DNA of 64,000 bases, taken from NCBI RefSeq assembly GCF_003326755.1, contig NZ_JPWH01000005.1:62001-126000 (forward strand). Direction: 5' to 3'. The translations under genes and the position numbers were made by a program. The notes under the pieces are model-generated. The model had not been told where the DNA came from and did not search any database. It was given only the letters and a program-made list of their open reading frames with translations. The stretch's first letter is position 1. The number at the start of each line of letters is the position of its first letter. This DNA is from Thalassospira profundimaris (GTDB lineage: Bacteria > Pseudomonadota > Alphaproteobacteria > Rhodospirillales > Thalassospiraceae). Below are positions 52,611-62,709 of the stretch, one piece after another.

Positions 52611-53456
52611 TTAAAACTGGTAAACCAGCCCCAGGCCAACACCGTAGATCACGTCATCCTCGATGATTGAACTGTCGGTATATTCGTCTGGCAGGAAGGT
52701 GGCACTGGCGTTGGCACGCACCATCATCTGTGCCGTCAATTGATACGCCACCGACGCATCAAGATGCGGCAAAAAGGCGCTATCGGCCGAATAGGCCGCG
52801 CGGTCGGCACGGGCCTCGTTGGGGCGAACCTCGACATAATAATTATTCAGGTCGGAATCGCGCCACATCACGCCACCGCCCACTTCATAATGGAAACGTC
52901 CGCTCTGAAACGGTACTTTGTAGGTGGCATCGGCCTGCTTGCCTTCGTGCTCGCCACTCACATCATGCAGAAATTCGATATGGGCTTCGCCCGGGCCAAA
53001 CTGGCGGTCATAGGCCACACCGGTTTCAAAGGCCCAGTCCCTTTCATGCAGGCCACGCAGATAGCGGCTGTCATCGTCATCAAACGGTTTCATCCGCACA
53101 TTTCCCAAAATGGAAACGCTGCCCCAGTTACCCTGTACGATTTTCGCCCGGATGCCATCAATGCCAACATGCAGGCGTTCACTGTCAAAAGCCAGCCACG
53201 GCAAGCCGCCAAAATCGGCATTATCCGCCCCACGATAGGGCGACGTATCGACAGTACCCACGGCACCAAGCTGAAAATGCCCCTGCAGCCACTGATCGCG
53301 ATAGGACGTGGTTTGTGCGCTATTGTCATCATTTGCTGACATGGTCGTGTTGACCGTCCTGGGTGCGGCTGCGTCATCGGCCTTTGCAACGACAGGGAAT
53401 GTCACAGCAGCCATGCTTATCGGCAACACGCAATAACTTAAATGATGCAGTCTCAT
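52611..53456 (-). CDS. MipA/OmpV-family outer-membrane beta-barrel protein
   Basis: 281 residues from ATG 53456; an upstream frame to 53543 adds no signal features. Signal peptide about 1-25 (VVAKA). The mature protein has alternating strands, such as FHYEVGGGVMWRDSDLNNYYVEV, typical of MipA/OmpV, and ends YGVGLGLVYQF with the C-terminal aromatic used for outer-membrane insertion. The family acts as scaffold for murein enzymes or in small-molecule/antibiotic interaction. It is convergent with the aryl polyene operon and lies downstream of the AraC regulator, on the same strand. Confidence 0.85.
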   Translation of the reverse strand: MRLHHLSYCVLPISMAAVTFPVVAKADDAAAPRTVNTTMSANDDNSAQTTSYRDQWLQGHFQLGAVGTVDTSPYRGADNADFGGLPWLAFDSERLHVGIDGIRAKIVQGNWGSVSILGNVRMKPFDDDDSRYLRGLHERDWAFETGVAYDRQFGPGEAHIEFLHDVSGEHEGKQADATYKVPFQSGRFHYEVGGGVMWRDSDLNNYYVEVRPNEARADRAAYSADSAFLPHLDASVAYQLTAQMMVRANASATFLPDEYTDSSIIEDDVIYGVGLGLVYQF

Positions 53457-53617
53457 GTCCTGAAGAAATCTCCGCCATTGATTTGAAATGATCGATTTTT
53501 TAAGGGCCCGGGCCCAGACATTGCTCGTGTCCCAAATCTTCAAACCAATTTGCCGGTTTTAAGGCAGTCCGGCGTCCGTACAGATACGTTCAAACGCACA
53601 AAGCGTCCGAATGCGCA

Positions 53618-55213
53618 TCAGGACGTGCCATTTTCCTTTCTTCTCAGGCTGCTGGGTGTTTCGCCGGTGATTTTTTTAAACGCCAGATTAAAGGTCGATT
53701 TTGAATTGAACCCCACCGCCAGAGCAACATCAAGAATGGGTCGGTCCGGTTCGCCCAGCAAAATCCGGCGGGCTTCGGCAATGCGGGCACTGTTTACAAA
53801 GTCAAAAAAGTTCTGCCCGATATGATGGTTCAGAACATAGGAAAGCTGGTTGGGCGACAGACCCACCGCACGCGCCAGTTTGGGCAGCGAAATCATCGGG
53901 TCATGCAGCAAATCGCCCTGGCCGTGAATGATCATCAGGCGACGTTTGGCGCGCGCGGCATCCTCTTCATCCAAAACGGGCCGCGGCGTGGTTACGTCTA
54001 TCGGCAGCGACAGGCCCGGCTCCTTTGCCGCTGCTGCATCATCATCGGGTATGGCCCGTGCTTCACCATTGCCCGCAAAACTTCCGGAACCGACGGAACC
54101 GGGATGCTGGCGCATGCCAGATGCCGTATGCGCAAGACCGGGGTTCCCGACCAGATCATTTAAACCCGTTACAGGTTTCGCCGCGTCAACCACAACCAGG
54201 CCAGACTCGGTTTTGTCCAGAAAGTGACGAATCGGTGACTCTCCATCCCCTGAAATTCCGCCACTTGTTTTTTCACCGGCACCTTTATCATATAAACTGA
54301 TGAATGCGGCATCTGACGGAATTTCATCCGACGTTCTGCCCATTTGCCCGATATCCTTTACCGAACGGCCAGGCTCGGTCGGGTCGGCCCCGTCTTCCAT
54401 GTCATGACCCTCAGTGTCATCCCAATCGGGCAACACGAACACCACCTGGTGTGTTGCCAGGGTGTAACTTAACCAGAAAAACACCAGCAGGAAGGCCACA
54501 TTCAAAAACTGAAAGGACCACAAAAAGGCATCCCAGCGAAAATCGGATGCCACTTCCTGCACCACAAAAACCAGGAAAATAAACGAAACGCTGCCTAAAA
54601 CATTCCGTAACCAGCGCACCATGTCCTGGCGCTGGGCACCAAGCTGCTTTTGCACCTGCCGGAAATAGCGCACCGCCACCCGCCAAAGCAAAACAACATA
54701 AATCACCGCCTGAACATACAGTCCGAAATGAAGAATATTGAGCAAAGCAACCATAAGCGGACTGCTTCTTTCGGCCAGTTCATAGCTCAGTTCGCCATTA
54801 ACGGGCATTGGTCCGATGCCAATCAGCAACCAGAATGTCAGATTGGCAACAATTGGCACAACCGCGAAATGCAGCCTGTAATTCAGTTTTGTCCGGCCTG
54901 CAGCCTCGCAAAAATACAGATAAATTGCCGGCGTAATCACGAAGTTGAAGGGCAAAAATATGAGGCTGTCATAGAAATTGAGTGCGGGTCCGCCAAAAAC
55001 ATCCACGACATCCTCAATCAGGTTCGCGCAGACTGCGGCAATAAACAGCATCATCCAGCGATTGGCCCGCAGCGCCCGCTTTCCCTCCGACAGCAACAAG
55101 ACACAAAAAAAGCCCGCCTGCATCAATCCCAAAACCGAGATGAACAGCTCCACACCTTCATAGAAACTAACTGTCTTCAAAATTCTTCCACCCTGCACAA
55201 CCATACAGGCCAT
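53618..55213 (-). CDS. Membrane-bound AraC-family regulator
   Basis: 531 residues. The N-terminal part (about 15-240) has about seven hydrophobic helices (FISVLGLMQAGFFCVLLL, FNFVITPAIYLYFCE). A long polar linker follows (about 250-415, rich in D, G, S, E). The C-terminal AraC helix-turn-helix pair lies near 425-530: LARAVGLSPNQLSYVLNHHI and DVALAVGFNSKSTFNLAFKKITG. It is likely an inner-membrane sensor binding DNA directly. The start may be 55213, 55204, or a TTG near 55177 with GGTGGAAG upstream. Targets unknown; the MipA-like gene downstream is the nearest candidate. Confidence 0.85.
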   Translation of the reverse strand: MACMVVQGGRILKTVSFYEGVELFISVLGLMQAGFFCVLLLSEGKRALRANRWMMLFIAAVCANLIEDVVDVFGGPALNFYDSLIFLPFNFVITPAIYLYFCEAAGRTKLNYRLHFAVVPIVANLTFWLLIGIGPMPVNGELSYELAERSSPLMVALLNILHFGLYVQAVIYVVLLWRVAVRYFRQVQKQLGAQRQDMVRWLRNVLGSVSFIFLVFVVQEVASDFRWDAFLWSFQFLNVAFLLVFFWLSYTLATHQVVFVLPDWDDTEGHDMEDGADPTEPGRSVKDIGQMGRTSDEIPSDAAFISLYDKGAGEKTSGGISGDGESPIRHFLDKTESGLVVVDAAKPVTGLNDLVGNPGLAHTASGMRQHPGSVGSGSFAGNGEARAIPDDDAAAAKEPGLSLPIDVTTPRPVLDEEDAARAKRRLMIIHGQGDLLHDPMISLPKLARAVGLSPNQLSYVLNHHIGQNFFDFVNSARIAEARRILLGEPDRPILDVALAVGFNSKSTFNLAFKKITGETPSSLRRKENGTS

Positions 55214-55426
55214 ACCTTGCGGTTGACCTGTCCGGTATTTCCGGTCCCATATGCAGGCCCGTCTGTATCCATTCTATATGTCCGAATAAAATTTCGTGCG
55301 TCCGATCCTGCACGAACGGACGCCATATTCGTTTTTTTCAGCCAGTTTTTGCCAATGAACAACGACAGAATATCACAGACTCAACTGTTGATAAAAATTC
55401 TCTTCCATAACAAAACTGAAATTGAC

Positions 55427-55473
55427 TATATCGGTTCGATATATAACAATTAAGACTATATCGAACCGATATA
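55427..55473. promoter_or_regulatory. Twin palindromic operators of the PadR regulator
   Basis: TATATCGGTTCGATATA (55427-55443) and TATATCGAACCGATATA (55457-55473): each a 7-3-7 palindrome with TATATCG arms, spaced 30 bases start to start and exact reverse complements of one another. They end 33 bases before the PadR ATG. Autorepression by PadR is the natural reading. Confidence 0.85.
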
Positions 55474-55506
55474 TTGAATTCATGAATAAAGGCATCACAA
55501 ACGGCA

Positions 55507-56088
55507 ATGGATATCCGGTCCCTATGTCTCGGCGCGCTGATGGCGGGTGACGCCAGCGGTTACGAGATCCGCAAAATGTTTGAAGAGGGTATTTTCAGCT
55601 ATTTCCAGATGGCGTCCCTCGGTTCGATTTACCCGGCCCTGACAAAGCTGGGCCAGGAAGGGTTGGTGACATTCACCGCCCAGGAACAGGAAAACCGCCC
55701 CGACAAAAAGGTATACAGCCTGACCCCGGAAGGCCGCCGAACATTTTTGCGCACCCTTTTCCAAACCCGCCCCGGCGAGGACCGCTACCGGTCTGACATT
55801 CTGTTTTTGCTGTCCTTTGCCCACGAGCTTCCGGTTGAACTGTGTGAAGCCCTGATCGACGAATATAGCAGCCGCCAGGAAGTCATGCTTGAACATATCC
55901 GCGAGGCCAAATGTCCGACAAAATCCGGCCCCGGGCCGGAAAATACCGAAAATCCCTGCCAGATGGCCGGTCCTGACTTTATTGGCGGACTGGGAGAAGC
56001 CGTGTGCAAGGCCACCCTGGATTTTATCGACAAAAACAAAGAATCGTTTTTAACCGAGCTACGCAACCGTCGCGCTGGCAGGCCCTGA
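55507..56088 (+). CDS. PadR-family regulator
   Basis: 193 residues. The winged helix (about 5-85: CLGALMAGDASGYEIRKMFEEG, ASLGSIYPALTKLGQEGLVTF, KVYSLTPEGRRTF) is typical of PadR, followed by the C-terminal dimerisation helices. Such regulators usually repress efflux genes and respond to phenolics or drugs. It stands directly before an RND adaptor and permease, and two identical-arm palindromes precede it, so it probably represses the whole three-gene unit. Confidence 0.9.
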   Translation: MDIRSLCLGALMAGDASGYEIRKMFEEGIFSYFQMASLGSIYPALTKLGQEGLVTFTAQEQENRPDKKVYSLTPEGRRTFLRTLFQTRPGEDRYRSDILFLLSFAHELPVELCEALIDEYSSRQEVMLEHIREAKCPTKSGPGPENTENPCQMAGPDFIGGLGEAVCKATLDFIDKNKESFLTELRNRRAGRP

Positions 56089-56161
56089 TCGCAGAAAGCG
56101 CACGTCGCCCCGGCGGCAATTATAAAAAAACAGGCACAGACCTTTTAGGAACGCGAAACCA

Positions 56162-57361
56162 ATGAATGCTTCACGTTTGATCGCCATCGCGCTGGTTGTT
56201 GGCGCGGCCCTGTGGATCGGTTCCAGCATGATCCCCGGCGCGGAACCCGCCCCGGCACAGGAAACCGACGCCGCCACTCCCGCCACAGGCGCAACCGACA
56301 AGGGCGGTTCATCCCAAATAGCGGCTCCTTTGCCCTCTGTCCGGGTGATGGCATCAAGCGCACAGGACCATGTCCGGCACCTTGTCCAAACCGGCAATAC
56401 CGAGGCGGCAACCAAATCCGATATTCGGGCGCAAACATCATCGCGCGTTGTTGAAATTGGTGTCGAAAAGGGCGCAACGGTCAGGAAGGGCGACATGATC
56501 GTGCGCCTTGCCGCCGATGACCGCCCGGCCCGGCTGGAAAAGGCCCGGGCCCTGGTGGATCAGCGCGAACTGGAATATGACGCTGCCAAAAGCCTGGCAA
56601 AGAAAGATTACCGGTCAAAAACCGGCGTTGCAGAATCCAAAGCCGCCCTGGAAGAGGCCCGCGCCGATTTAAAGGCGATCGAGGTTGAGCTGAACCAAAC
56701 CACGATCCGCGCCCCATTTGACGGTGTTATTGAAACCCGCCCGGCTGAAATGGGCGATCTGGTATCGGTTGGTGACATCATCGCCACCATTGTTCAACCC
56801 GACCCGATGCTGGTGGTTGCCCATGTGCCCGAACATTCCATCGGGGCACTGCATGTCGGGCAAATGGCCCATGTGCGCCTGTTTGATGGTCGCACCCGAC
56901 AAGCTGTTGTGCGCTACACTGCCATTGCCAGCAATAACGACACCCGAACCTATCGCATCGAGGTGGAAATGGACAATGCCGACCATTCCATTCCCGATGG
57001 CATGACAGCAGAGGTGGTTATTCCCGTTGGCACGGACAAGGCCCACCAAATCGCGTCCTCGTCCCTGACGCTGAACGATCAGGGCGAACTGGGCGTGCGC
57101 GGTGTTGAACAGGGCAAGGTGGTGTTTTACCCCGTCAGCCTGGAGGGCGGCGACCGGGAAAAGGTCTGGATCAGTGGCCTGCCCGAGAAGATCGACCTGA
57201 TTGTCGTTGGACAGGACTGGGTCAAGGAAGGCACGGAAGTGACGCTTGACCGGATTGACCATATTCCGACCAGTGCCACACCCGCGACCGGCAGTGATAC
57301 CGCACAGGCCCGCGGACCCGATGCGACCAGCGACACCAGCACCAGCGTTTCCGGCAACTGA
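56162..57361 (+). CDS. RND efflux periplasmic adaptor
   Basis: 399 residues. An N-terminal signal anchor (about 5-22) without a lipobox is followed by a linker, half-lipoyl segments (SSRVVEIGVEKGATVRKGDMIVRL and NQTTIRAPFDGVIETRPAEMGDLVSVGD) around a short helical hairpin (ARLEKARALVDQRELEYDAA), then beta-barrel and membrane-proximal domains. It links the RND pump to an outer-membrane channel, whose gene is not nearby. Spacing to PadR is 73 bases; the permease follows after 24 bases. Confidence 0.9.
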   Translation: MNASRLIAIALVVGAALWIGSSMIPGAEPAPAQETDAATPATGATDKGGSSQIAAPLPSVRVMASSAQDHVRHLVQTGNTEAATKSDIRAQTSSRVVEIGVEKGATVRKGDMIVRLAADDRPARLEKARALVDQRELEYDAAKSLAKKDYRSKTGVAESKAALEEARADLKAIEVELNQTTIRAPFDGVIETRPAEMGDLVSVGDIIATIVQPDPMLVVAHVPEHSIGALHVGQMAHVRLFDGRTRQAVVRYTAIASNNDTRTYRIEVEMDNADHSIPDGMTAEVVIPVGTDKAHQIASSSLTLNDQGELGVRGVEQGKVVFYPVSLEGGDREKVWISGLPEKIDLIVVGQDWVKEGTEVTLDRIDHIPTSATPATGSDTAQARGPDATSDTSTSVSGN

Positions 57362-57385
57362 GCGGCGCGCAAAGGAAATTCAACC

Positions 57386-60300
57386 ATGTCCCTTATTGAT
57401 CTTGCGCTGAACCGTTCGCGCACCGTCATCATGACGCTGATCCTGCTGCTGGTGGCGGGCTGGGTGGGCTATAATGCCATCCCCAAGGAAGCCGACCCGG
57501 ATGTGCAAATTCCGATCCTGTATGTTTTGATCCATCACGAGGGGATTTCCCCCGAAGATGCCGAACGCCTGCTGTTACGCCCGATGGAGCAGCAATTGCG
57601 CACCATCGAAGGTGTGAAGGAAATGCGCTCGCAGGCTTATCAGGGCGGGGCATCGGTCACGCTGGAATTTTACAGCGACGTCAATATCAACGATGCGCTG
57701 GCCGATGTGCGCGAACGGGTGGATATTGCCAAATCCGACCTGCCCGATGATACCGACGACCCCGAAGTGCATGAAGTGAATCTGTCGCTGTTTCCGGTTC
57801 TGGTTGTCACGCTGTCGGGCGAGGTACCCGAACGGACCCTTTTGCGCCTGGCACGCAACCTGAAAGACGATATTGAAGGCATCCCGGCGGTATTGGAGGC
57901 CAACCTTGCCGGGAACCGCGAGGAGCTGGTGGAATTTGTCATCGATCCGATGAAGATTGAAAGCTACCGGCTCAAGGGAGTTGATATTGTCTCGCTGGTG
58001 CGCAATTCCAACTCGCTGGTGGCGGCAGGCGCACTGGATACGGGTGCCGGGCGCTTTAACATCAAGGTTCCCGGCCTGTTTGAAGATGTCGATGATATTT
58101 TGAACATGCCGCTGCTGGTGGACGGGGATTCGGTGATTCGCTTTCGCGATATTGGCGAGGTACGCCGCACCTTCAAGGATGCCACCAGCTTTGCGCGGCT
58201 TAATGGCCGCCCCGCCATTGCGATTGAAGTTTCCAAACGGGTGGGCGAAAACATCATTGATGTGATTGATGCGGTCAAGGCTGTCACGGCCGAAGATGCC
58301 ACCGCCTACCCCGAAACCGTTCAGGTCACCTATTCACAGGATAAATCCTCCGACATTCGCACCATGCTTAATGACCTGCAAAACAGCGTCATTCTGGCAA
58401 TTCTACTGGTGATGGTGGTGGTGATCTGGTCACTGGGCTGGCGGTCGGGCCTGCTGGTGGGGCTTGCCATTCCCGGCTCGTTCTTGACAGCGATCCTGAT
58501 TTTGTGGGCCTTGGGCATGACGGTGAATATCGTTGTGCTGTTTTCACTGATCCTGGCGGTTGGCATGCTGGTTGATGGTGCCATCGTTGTCACCGAATAT
58601 GCCGACCGTAAAATGCTCGATGGAATGCACCGCAAACAGGCCTATCCGCTGGCGGCCAAACGCATGGCAATGCCGATTATTGCCTCGACGGCCACCACAC
58701 TGGCAGCGTTTTTGCCTCTGGCCTTCTGGCCCGATGTGGTGGGCGATTTCATGAAATTCCTGCCCATTACGGTGCTGTTTACCCTGTCGGCCTCGCTGGC
58801 GATGGCGCTTATTTTTGTGCCAACCGTGGGCGCATGGTTTGGCAAACCCGGCACCAGTTCCAACGAAGCCCTGGATGCCGTGGCCGCAGGCGAGACCGAT
58901 CAACTTAAAAAACTGACCGGTGGGACCGGCTTTTATATTCGCTTGTTGCAAAAGTCGCTGCGGGTTTACTGGCTGATCATTCCGGCGGCCTTCGTGATCC
59001 TGATTGCCGTGTGGTGGGCCTTTGGCATGTTTGGCAAGGGATTTGAATTTTTCCCCTCTGTCGAGCCGGAGAATGCCGCCGTACAAATTCGCGCGCGGGG
59101 CAACATGTCCTATTACGAGCAGGACGCTCTGGTCCATCAGGTCGAAGACCGCATTCTTGCCCTTGATGACCATTCCGAAAGCGGCCATCACTGGTTTGAC
59201 ACGGTTTACAGCCGGGCTGGCGCATCCGCCCAGGGCGGCGATAACAGCCCGGAAGATGTGATTGGCGTGATCCAACTGGAATATGCCAACTGGCAGCTAC
59301 GCCCCAAGGCCAGCGAAATCGAACATAAAATCCTGGAGGCAACCCGTGACCTGGCGGGTATTCAGGTTGAAATCCAGGCTGCCGAAGCAGGCCCGCCCCA
59401 GGGCAAGGATGTCCAGATTCAGTTGCGTTCGCTTTATCCCGATCTTCTCGATAAAACATCGGCCGAAATCATGGCCGGGCTCCAAAAAATGGGGGGTCTT
59501 TACAATTTTGAAGACGGCAAATCACCGCCCGGCATTGACTGGGAATACAAGGTAGACCGCGCCCAGGCGTTAAAATTTGGCGCGGATATTGCCACCATCG
59601 GCAATACGGTCAAGCTGGTGACAAACGGTATTTTGTTTTCCACCTACCGGCCCGATGATTCGACCGAGGAAATTGACATTGTGGGTCGCTTCCCCGAAAA
59701 CCGCCGCACCCTGGAGGAATTGCAACGCCTGAATATCGTCACCGACAAGGGGCTGGTGCCGGTTTCAAATTTCGTTACCCGCACCGCAGAGCACAAAACC
59801 GGCACCCTGCACCGGGTGGACAGCCGCCGTGCGCTTACGGTCAAGGCCGATGTCACCGAAGGCATTTTGGTTGATACCAAGGTGCAGGAAGTCAAGGAAT
59901 GGCTGAAAACCCTTGATATTGACCCCCGTGTCAATGTCGAGTTCAAGGGCCAGGATGAAGAACAGCAAAAATCGGCAAACTTCCTCAAGAATGCCTTTTC
60001 CGCCGCGCTGTTCATCATGTTCATTATTCTGGTAACGCAGTTTAACTCGATCACCAGTTCGCTTCTGATCATGATCGCCATTATCATGTCCACCGCCGGG
60101 GTATTGGGCGGGTTGCTGTTAACAGGCCAGCCGTTTTCGATTGTCATGAACGGGATCGGCATTGTCGCGCTGGCCGGGATCGTGGTGAATAACAATATCG
60201 TGCTGATCGACACCTATGACCGGCTCAAACTAACGGCGAACAGCATCGAGGATGCCATCCTGCAAACCTGTGCCCAGCGTTTGCGCCCGGTGATGTTAAC

Positions 60301-60583
60301 GACCGTGACCACCATTTTGGGCTTGGTGCCCATGGTGCTGCAAATCAATATCGATTTTGTCACCCGCGAGTTTTCCATTGGCGCACCTTCCACCCAATGG
60401 TGGGTGCAACTGGCAACCTCGATTGCCTTTGGCCTGACCTTTGCCACCGTACTGACACTGGTTTTTACCCCCTGTGCCCTGTTGATGGTCGGCCGGATTG
60501 GCAAGCGCTGGCGGCATTGGCGTAATAAAGGAAAAACCCGCCACGATGATCAAAGCGGGCCCAAAGCTCCAGCCCATTCCTGA
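57386..60583 (+). CDS. RND efflux permease (HAE1/AcrB family)
   Basis: 1065 residues, full length for the family. Helix 1 at about 12-30, two large periplasmic regions, and two helix bundles (about 330-545 and 860-1040). The proton-relay acidic residue is in LAVGMLVDGAIVVTEYADRK. GIVVNNNIVLIDTYDR and LRPVMLTTVTTILGLVPM are typical second-half motifs. It is a proton-driven exporter of small molecules. In sequence it is closer to the multidrug branch than to heavy-metal pumps, since Met pairs typical of the latter are not evident. Two hairpins follow. Confidence 0.92.
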   Translation: MSLIDLALNRSRTVIMTLILLLVAGWVGYNAIPKEADPDVQIPILYVLIHHEGISPEDAERLLLRPMEQQLRTIEGVKEMRSQAYQGGASVTLEFYSDVNINDALADVRERVDIAKSDLPDDTDDPEVHEVNLSLFPVLVVTLSGEVPERTLLRLARNLKDDIEGIPAVLEANLAGNREELVEFVIDPMKIESYRLKGVDIVSLVRNSNSLVAAGALDTGAGRFNIKVPGLFEDVDDILNMPLLVDGDSVIRFRDIGEVRRTFKDATSFARLNGRPAIAIEVSKRVGENIIDVIDAVKAVTAEDATAYPETVQVTYSQDKSSDIRTMLNDLQNSVILAILLVMVVVIWSLGWRSGLLVGLAIPGSFLTAILILWALGMTVNIVVLFSLILAVGMLVDGAIVVTEYADRKMLDGMHRKQAYPLAAKRMAMPIIASTATTLAAFLPLAFWPDVVGDFMKFLPITVLFTLSASLAMALIFVPTVGAWFGKPGTSSNEALDAVAAGETDQLKKLTGGTGFYIRLLQKSLRVYWLIIPAAFVILIAVWWAFGMFGKGFEFFPSVEPENAAVQIRARGNMSYYEQDALVHQVEDRILALDDHSESGHHWFDTVYSRAGASAQGGDNSPEDVIGVIQLEYANWQLRPKASEIEHKILEATRDLAGIQVEIQAAEAGPPQGKDVQIQLRSLYPDLLDKTSAEIMAGLQKMGGLYNFEDGKSPPGIDWEYKVDRAQALKFGADIATIGNTVKLVTNGILFSTYRPDDSTEEIDIVGRFPENRRTLEELQRLNIVTDKGLVPVSNFVTRTAEHKTGTLHRVDSRRALTVKADVTEGILVDTKVQEVKEWLKTLDIDPRVNVEFKGQDEEQQKSANFLKNAFSAALFIMFIILVTQFNSITSSLLIMIAIIMSTAGVLGGLLLTGQPFSIVMNGIGIVALAGIVVNNNIVLIDTYDRLKLTANSIEDAILQTCAQRLRPVMLTTVTTILGLVPMVLQINIDFVTREFSIGAPSTQWWVQLATSIAFGLTFATVLTLVFTPCALLMVGRIGKRWRHWRNKGKTRHDDQSGPKAPAHS

Positions 60584-60616
60584 ATGAGTAACAGGCCCCG
60601 AACACTCCTGGCAAAG

Positions 60617-60642
60617 GCTGCCCCGTGATACGGGCAGCTTTT
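60617..60642 (+). terminator. Terminator of the RND operon
   Basis: GCTGCCC (60617-60623) pairs with GGGCAGC (60632-60638), followed by TTTT, 34 bases after the permease stop. Confidence 0.75.
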
Positions 60643-60734
60643 GCTTGTACGAACCAAGCCCGGCTGGAAAGCGGCAGATACACTTCCGTTCTGTAAAATG
60701 ATAAAGCCATAACAGACCGCAAACAGACCAAAAC

Positions 60735-60770
60735 AAAGGGCCAGCCGGGAATACCGACTGGCCCTTTTTA
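60735..60770. terminator. Bidirectional terminator between RND operon and pssA
   Basis: A 14-base stem with one mismatch (60735-60748 with 60754-60767, core AAAGGGCCAG/CTGGCCCTTT), 5-base loop and T-runs on both sides. Confidence 0.85.
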
Positions 60771-60818
60771 AGGAAATATCGTCTTGCAGGGTCGTGGATA
60801 CGCCCGGTTCCTGAAATG

Positions 60819-61676
60819 CTAATTCTGGTGTACGCGGTTCAGGCCATCTTCCGGGTCGTCATCGGACTGGCCCAGATCATCCTCTTCCTCGGCTTCATCT
60901 TCGCGCTGCTGTTGTTCAACGCCCATGCGGCGATAGGAACGATAGCTGAAAAAGAAAGTGGCAAAATAAACCCCGGCAATGACCGACAGGGTCAGCCACG
61001 GCGAGGAAACCAGAAACGCCACCGACGCCCCGAATGCCAACATCAGCGGCAAAACCCAGGCCCGCGGGACTTTGACCTTTTTGAAGCTGAAGGTCGGCAT
61101 CCGCGAGACCATCAGCACCGCGATCAGAACGATGTAGGGTGCGGTGATGAAAGGGGTATCAAAAATGCCTTCGCCAAACTGAAAGCTCAGCACAATCGGC
61201 CACATCGACAGGGCGGCTGCCGCCGGGGCAGGAACCCCGGTAAAAAAGCGATAGGCCCAGGTCGGCATTTCCGGTTCCCCCAGCATCTGGGTATTGAACC
61301 GGGCCAGACGCAATGACATGCACACGGCAAATAACAGACAAAGCGCCCAGCCAATTGGCCCCAACTGATGAAGCGACCAGAAATACATCAACAGGGCTGG
61401 CGCAACACCAAAACAGACAAAGTCCGAAAGAGAATCCAGTTCGGCCCCGAACCGGCTGGAAGCATTAAGCATCCGTGCCAGGCGACCGTCCAGACCATCA
61501 ATGATCCCGGCAATCAGAATGGCGGTAACGGCGGCTTCCCAATGGTCCTGCATGGCAAACCGGATCGAGGTCAAACCCGCACACATCCCCATCAGGGTCG
61601 CGACATTCGGGGCCAGACGGGACAGGGACAGGGCCTTGAACCGCCGCGGCCGCTTGCGATTGGGACCATAGGGCAT
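60819..61676 (-). CDS. pssA: CDP-diacylglycerol-serine O-phosphatidyltransferase
   Basis: 285 residues with about eight helices. The CDP-alcohol phosphotransferase motif (DGLDGRLAR then GAELDSLSD, about 60-85) holds the four metal-binding Asp. It makes phosphatidylserine from CDP-diacylglycerol and serine at the inner membrane. The C-terminus ends in an acidic, disordered tail (DEAEEEDD). Its ATG overlaps by one base with the psd stop, so the two steps of phosphatidylethanolamine synthesis are coupled. Confidence 0.95.
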   Translation of the reverse strand: MPYGPNRKRPRRFKALSLSRLAPNVATLMGMCAGLTSIRFAMQDHWEAAVTAILIAGIIDGLDGRLARMLNASSRFGAELDSLSDFVCFGVAPALLMYFWSLHQLGPIGWALCLLFAVCMSLRLARFNTQMLGEPEMPTWAYRFFTGVPAPAAAALSMWPIVLSFQFGEGIFDTPFITAPYIVLIAVLMVSRMPTFSFKKVKVPRAWVLPLMLAFGASVAFLVSSPWLTLSVIAGVYFATFFFSYRSYRRMGVEQQQREDEAEEEDDLGQSDDDPEDGLNRVHQN

Positions 61677-62365
61677 TAACGGATCTCCCCGGTTACGGGT
61701 GTTGCTTCGGTTTCGGAAACGTCTGCCAGCACCGTTTCACCCGCAACGGTAAGCTGACCGACACACACCTTGGGTTCCACACCGGCAGGCAGATACACAT
61801 CCACGCGGGATCCAAAACGGATCAGGCCAAAACGTTCGCCCGCTTTCAGGATCGAGCCGCGACCGACATCACACAGAATACGGCGGGCGACCAGACCGGC
61901 GATCTGCACGACGCCAAAATCACGTCCGGCATTATCGCGCACCAGCAAAATCTGGCGTTCGTTATTATCCGATGCCTTGTCCAGTTCGGCATTCACAAAC
62001 TTGCCAGGTACATAGGCCTCGCCCACCACTTCGCCATTAATGGGCGAACGGTTAACATGAACGTTAAACACATTCATGAAAATGGATATACGGGTGCGCG
62101 GTGACTGGTCTTCCAGTTCCAGTTCCTTGGGCAACGGGGCTTGCGAAATCATGCAAATACGGCCATCGGCAGGCGCAATGACCAGATTGTCACTGGTTGG
62201 CGTGACACGGTCGGGGTCGCGGAAGAAATAGGCGCACCACAACGTCAGAATCACACCAATCCAGCCCAGCGGCTCGGCAATCAGAAACAGGATCACGGTC
62301 ACGGCGGCGAAAATTGCAATAAATTTCCAGCCTTCGGAATTGATCGGCACAAGAACGGATTTCAA
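61676..62365 (-). CDS. psd: Phosphatidylserine decarboxylase proenzyme
   Basis: 229 residues from a TTG at 62365 with AGGGAAGA upstream; the same frame opens at another TTG (62386) without a ribosome site. Two N-terminal helices anchor it in the inner membrane. The self-cleavage site that yields the pyruvoyl group lies in [13 protein letters not shown] (Gly-Ser). [13 protein letters not shown] and ILNVD-like strands are typical of the short alphaproteobacterial class. It converts phosphatidylserine to phosphatidylethanolamine. Confidence 0.93.
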   Translation of the reverse strand: MKSVLVPINSEGWKFIAIFAAVTVILFLIAEPLGWIGVILTLWCAYFFRDPDRVTPTSDNLVIAPADGRICMISQAPLPKELELEDQSPRTRISIFMNVFNVHVNRSPINGEVVGEAYVPGKFVNAELDKASDNNERQILLVRDNAGRDFGVVQIAGLVARRILCDVGRGSILKAGERFGLIRFGSRVDVYLPAGVEPKVCVGQLTVAGETVLADVSETEATPVTGEIR

Positions 62366-62386
62366 AACTGTCTTCCCTGGTTGCAA

Positions 62387-62709
62387 TGCAACGCGCCGGT
62401 CAGCGGCACGTCTGGCATGTTCTTATCACTGGCAATCCATGTCCATCAACAAGGGGGATCACCCAAGCGCACTTTTTTCACGACCCGATCCCTTGTGATC
62501 CCTCATCGTGCCTGTCGCAAGCGCGCGTTTCTGTGAAAACCATCACGTTTCGCACCAGTCAAACGCGCCCGGCACTGGAAAAGGCCCTGGTTTCAGATGA
62601 TCCACCGCGCCGTTCCGGGCAAAGATATAAGCCGGAGAAAAACAATGTCGATGGCACAACAGCAATAACGACCTTGCCCAGCCTCACTTTCCTTTTGATA
62701 GAGGAGAGC
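62387..62709. other. Intergenic region before psd
   Basis: About 320 bases between the LysM gene and psd. It should hold the psd promoter. Short direct repeats of GGGATC occur near 62450-62510, too weak to interpret. No gene or RNA was recognised. Confidence 0.4.
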
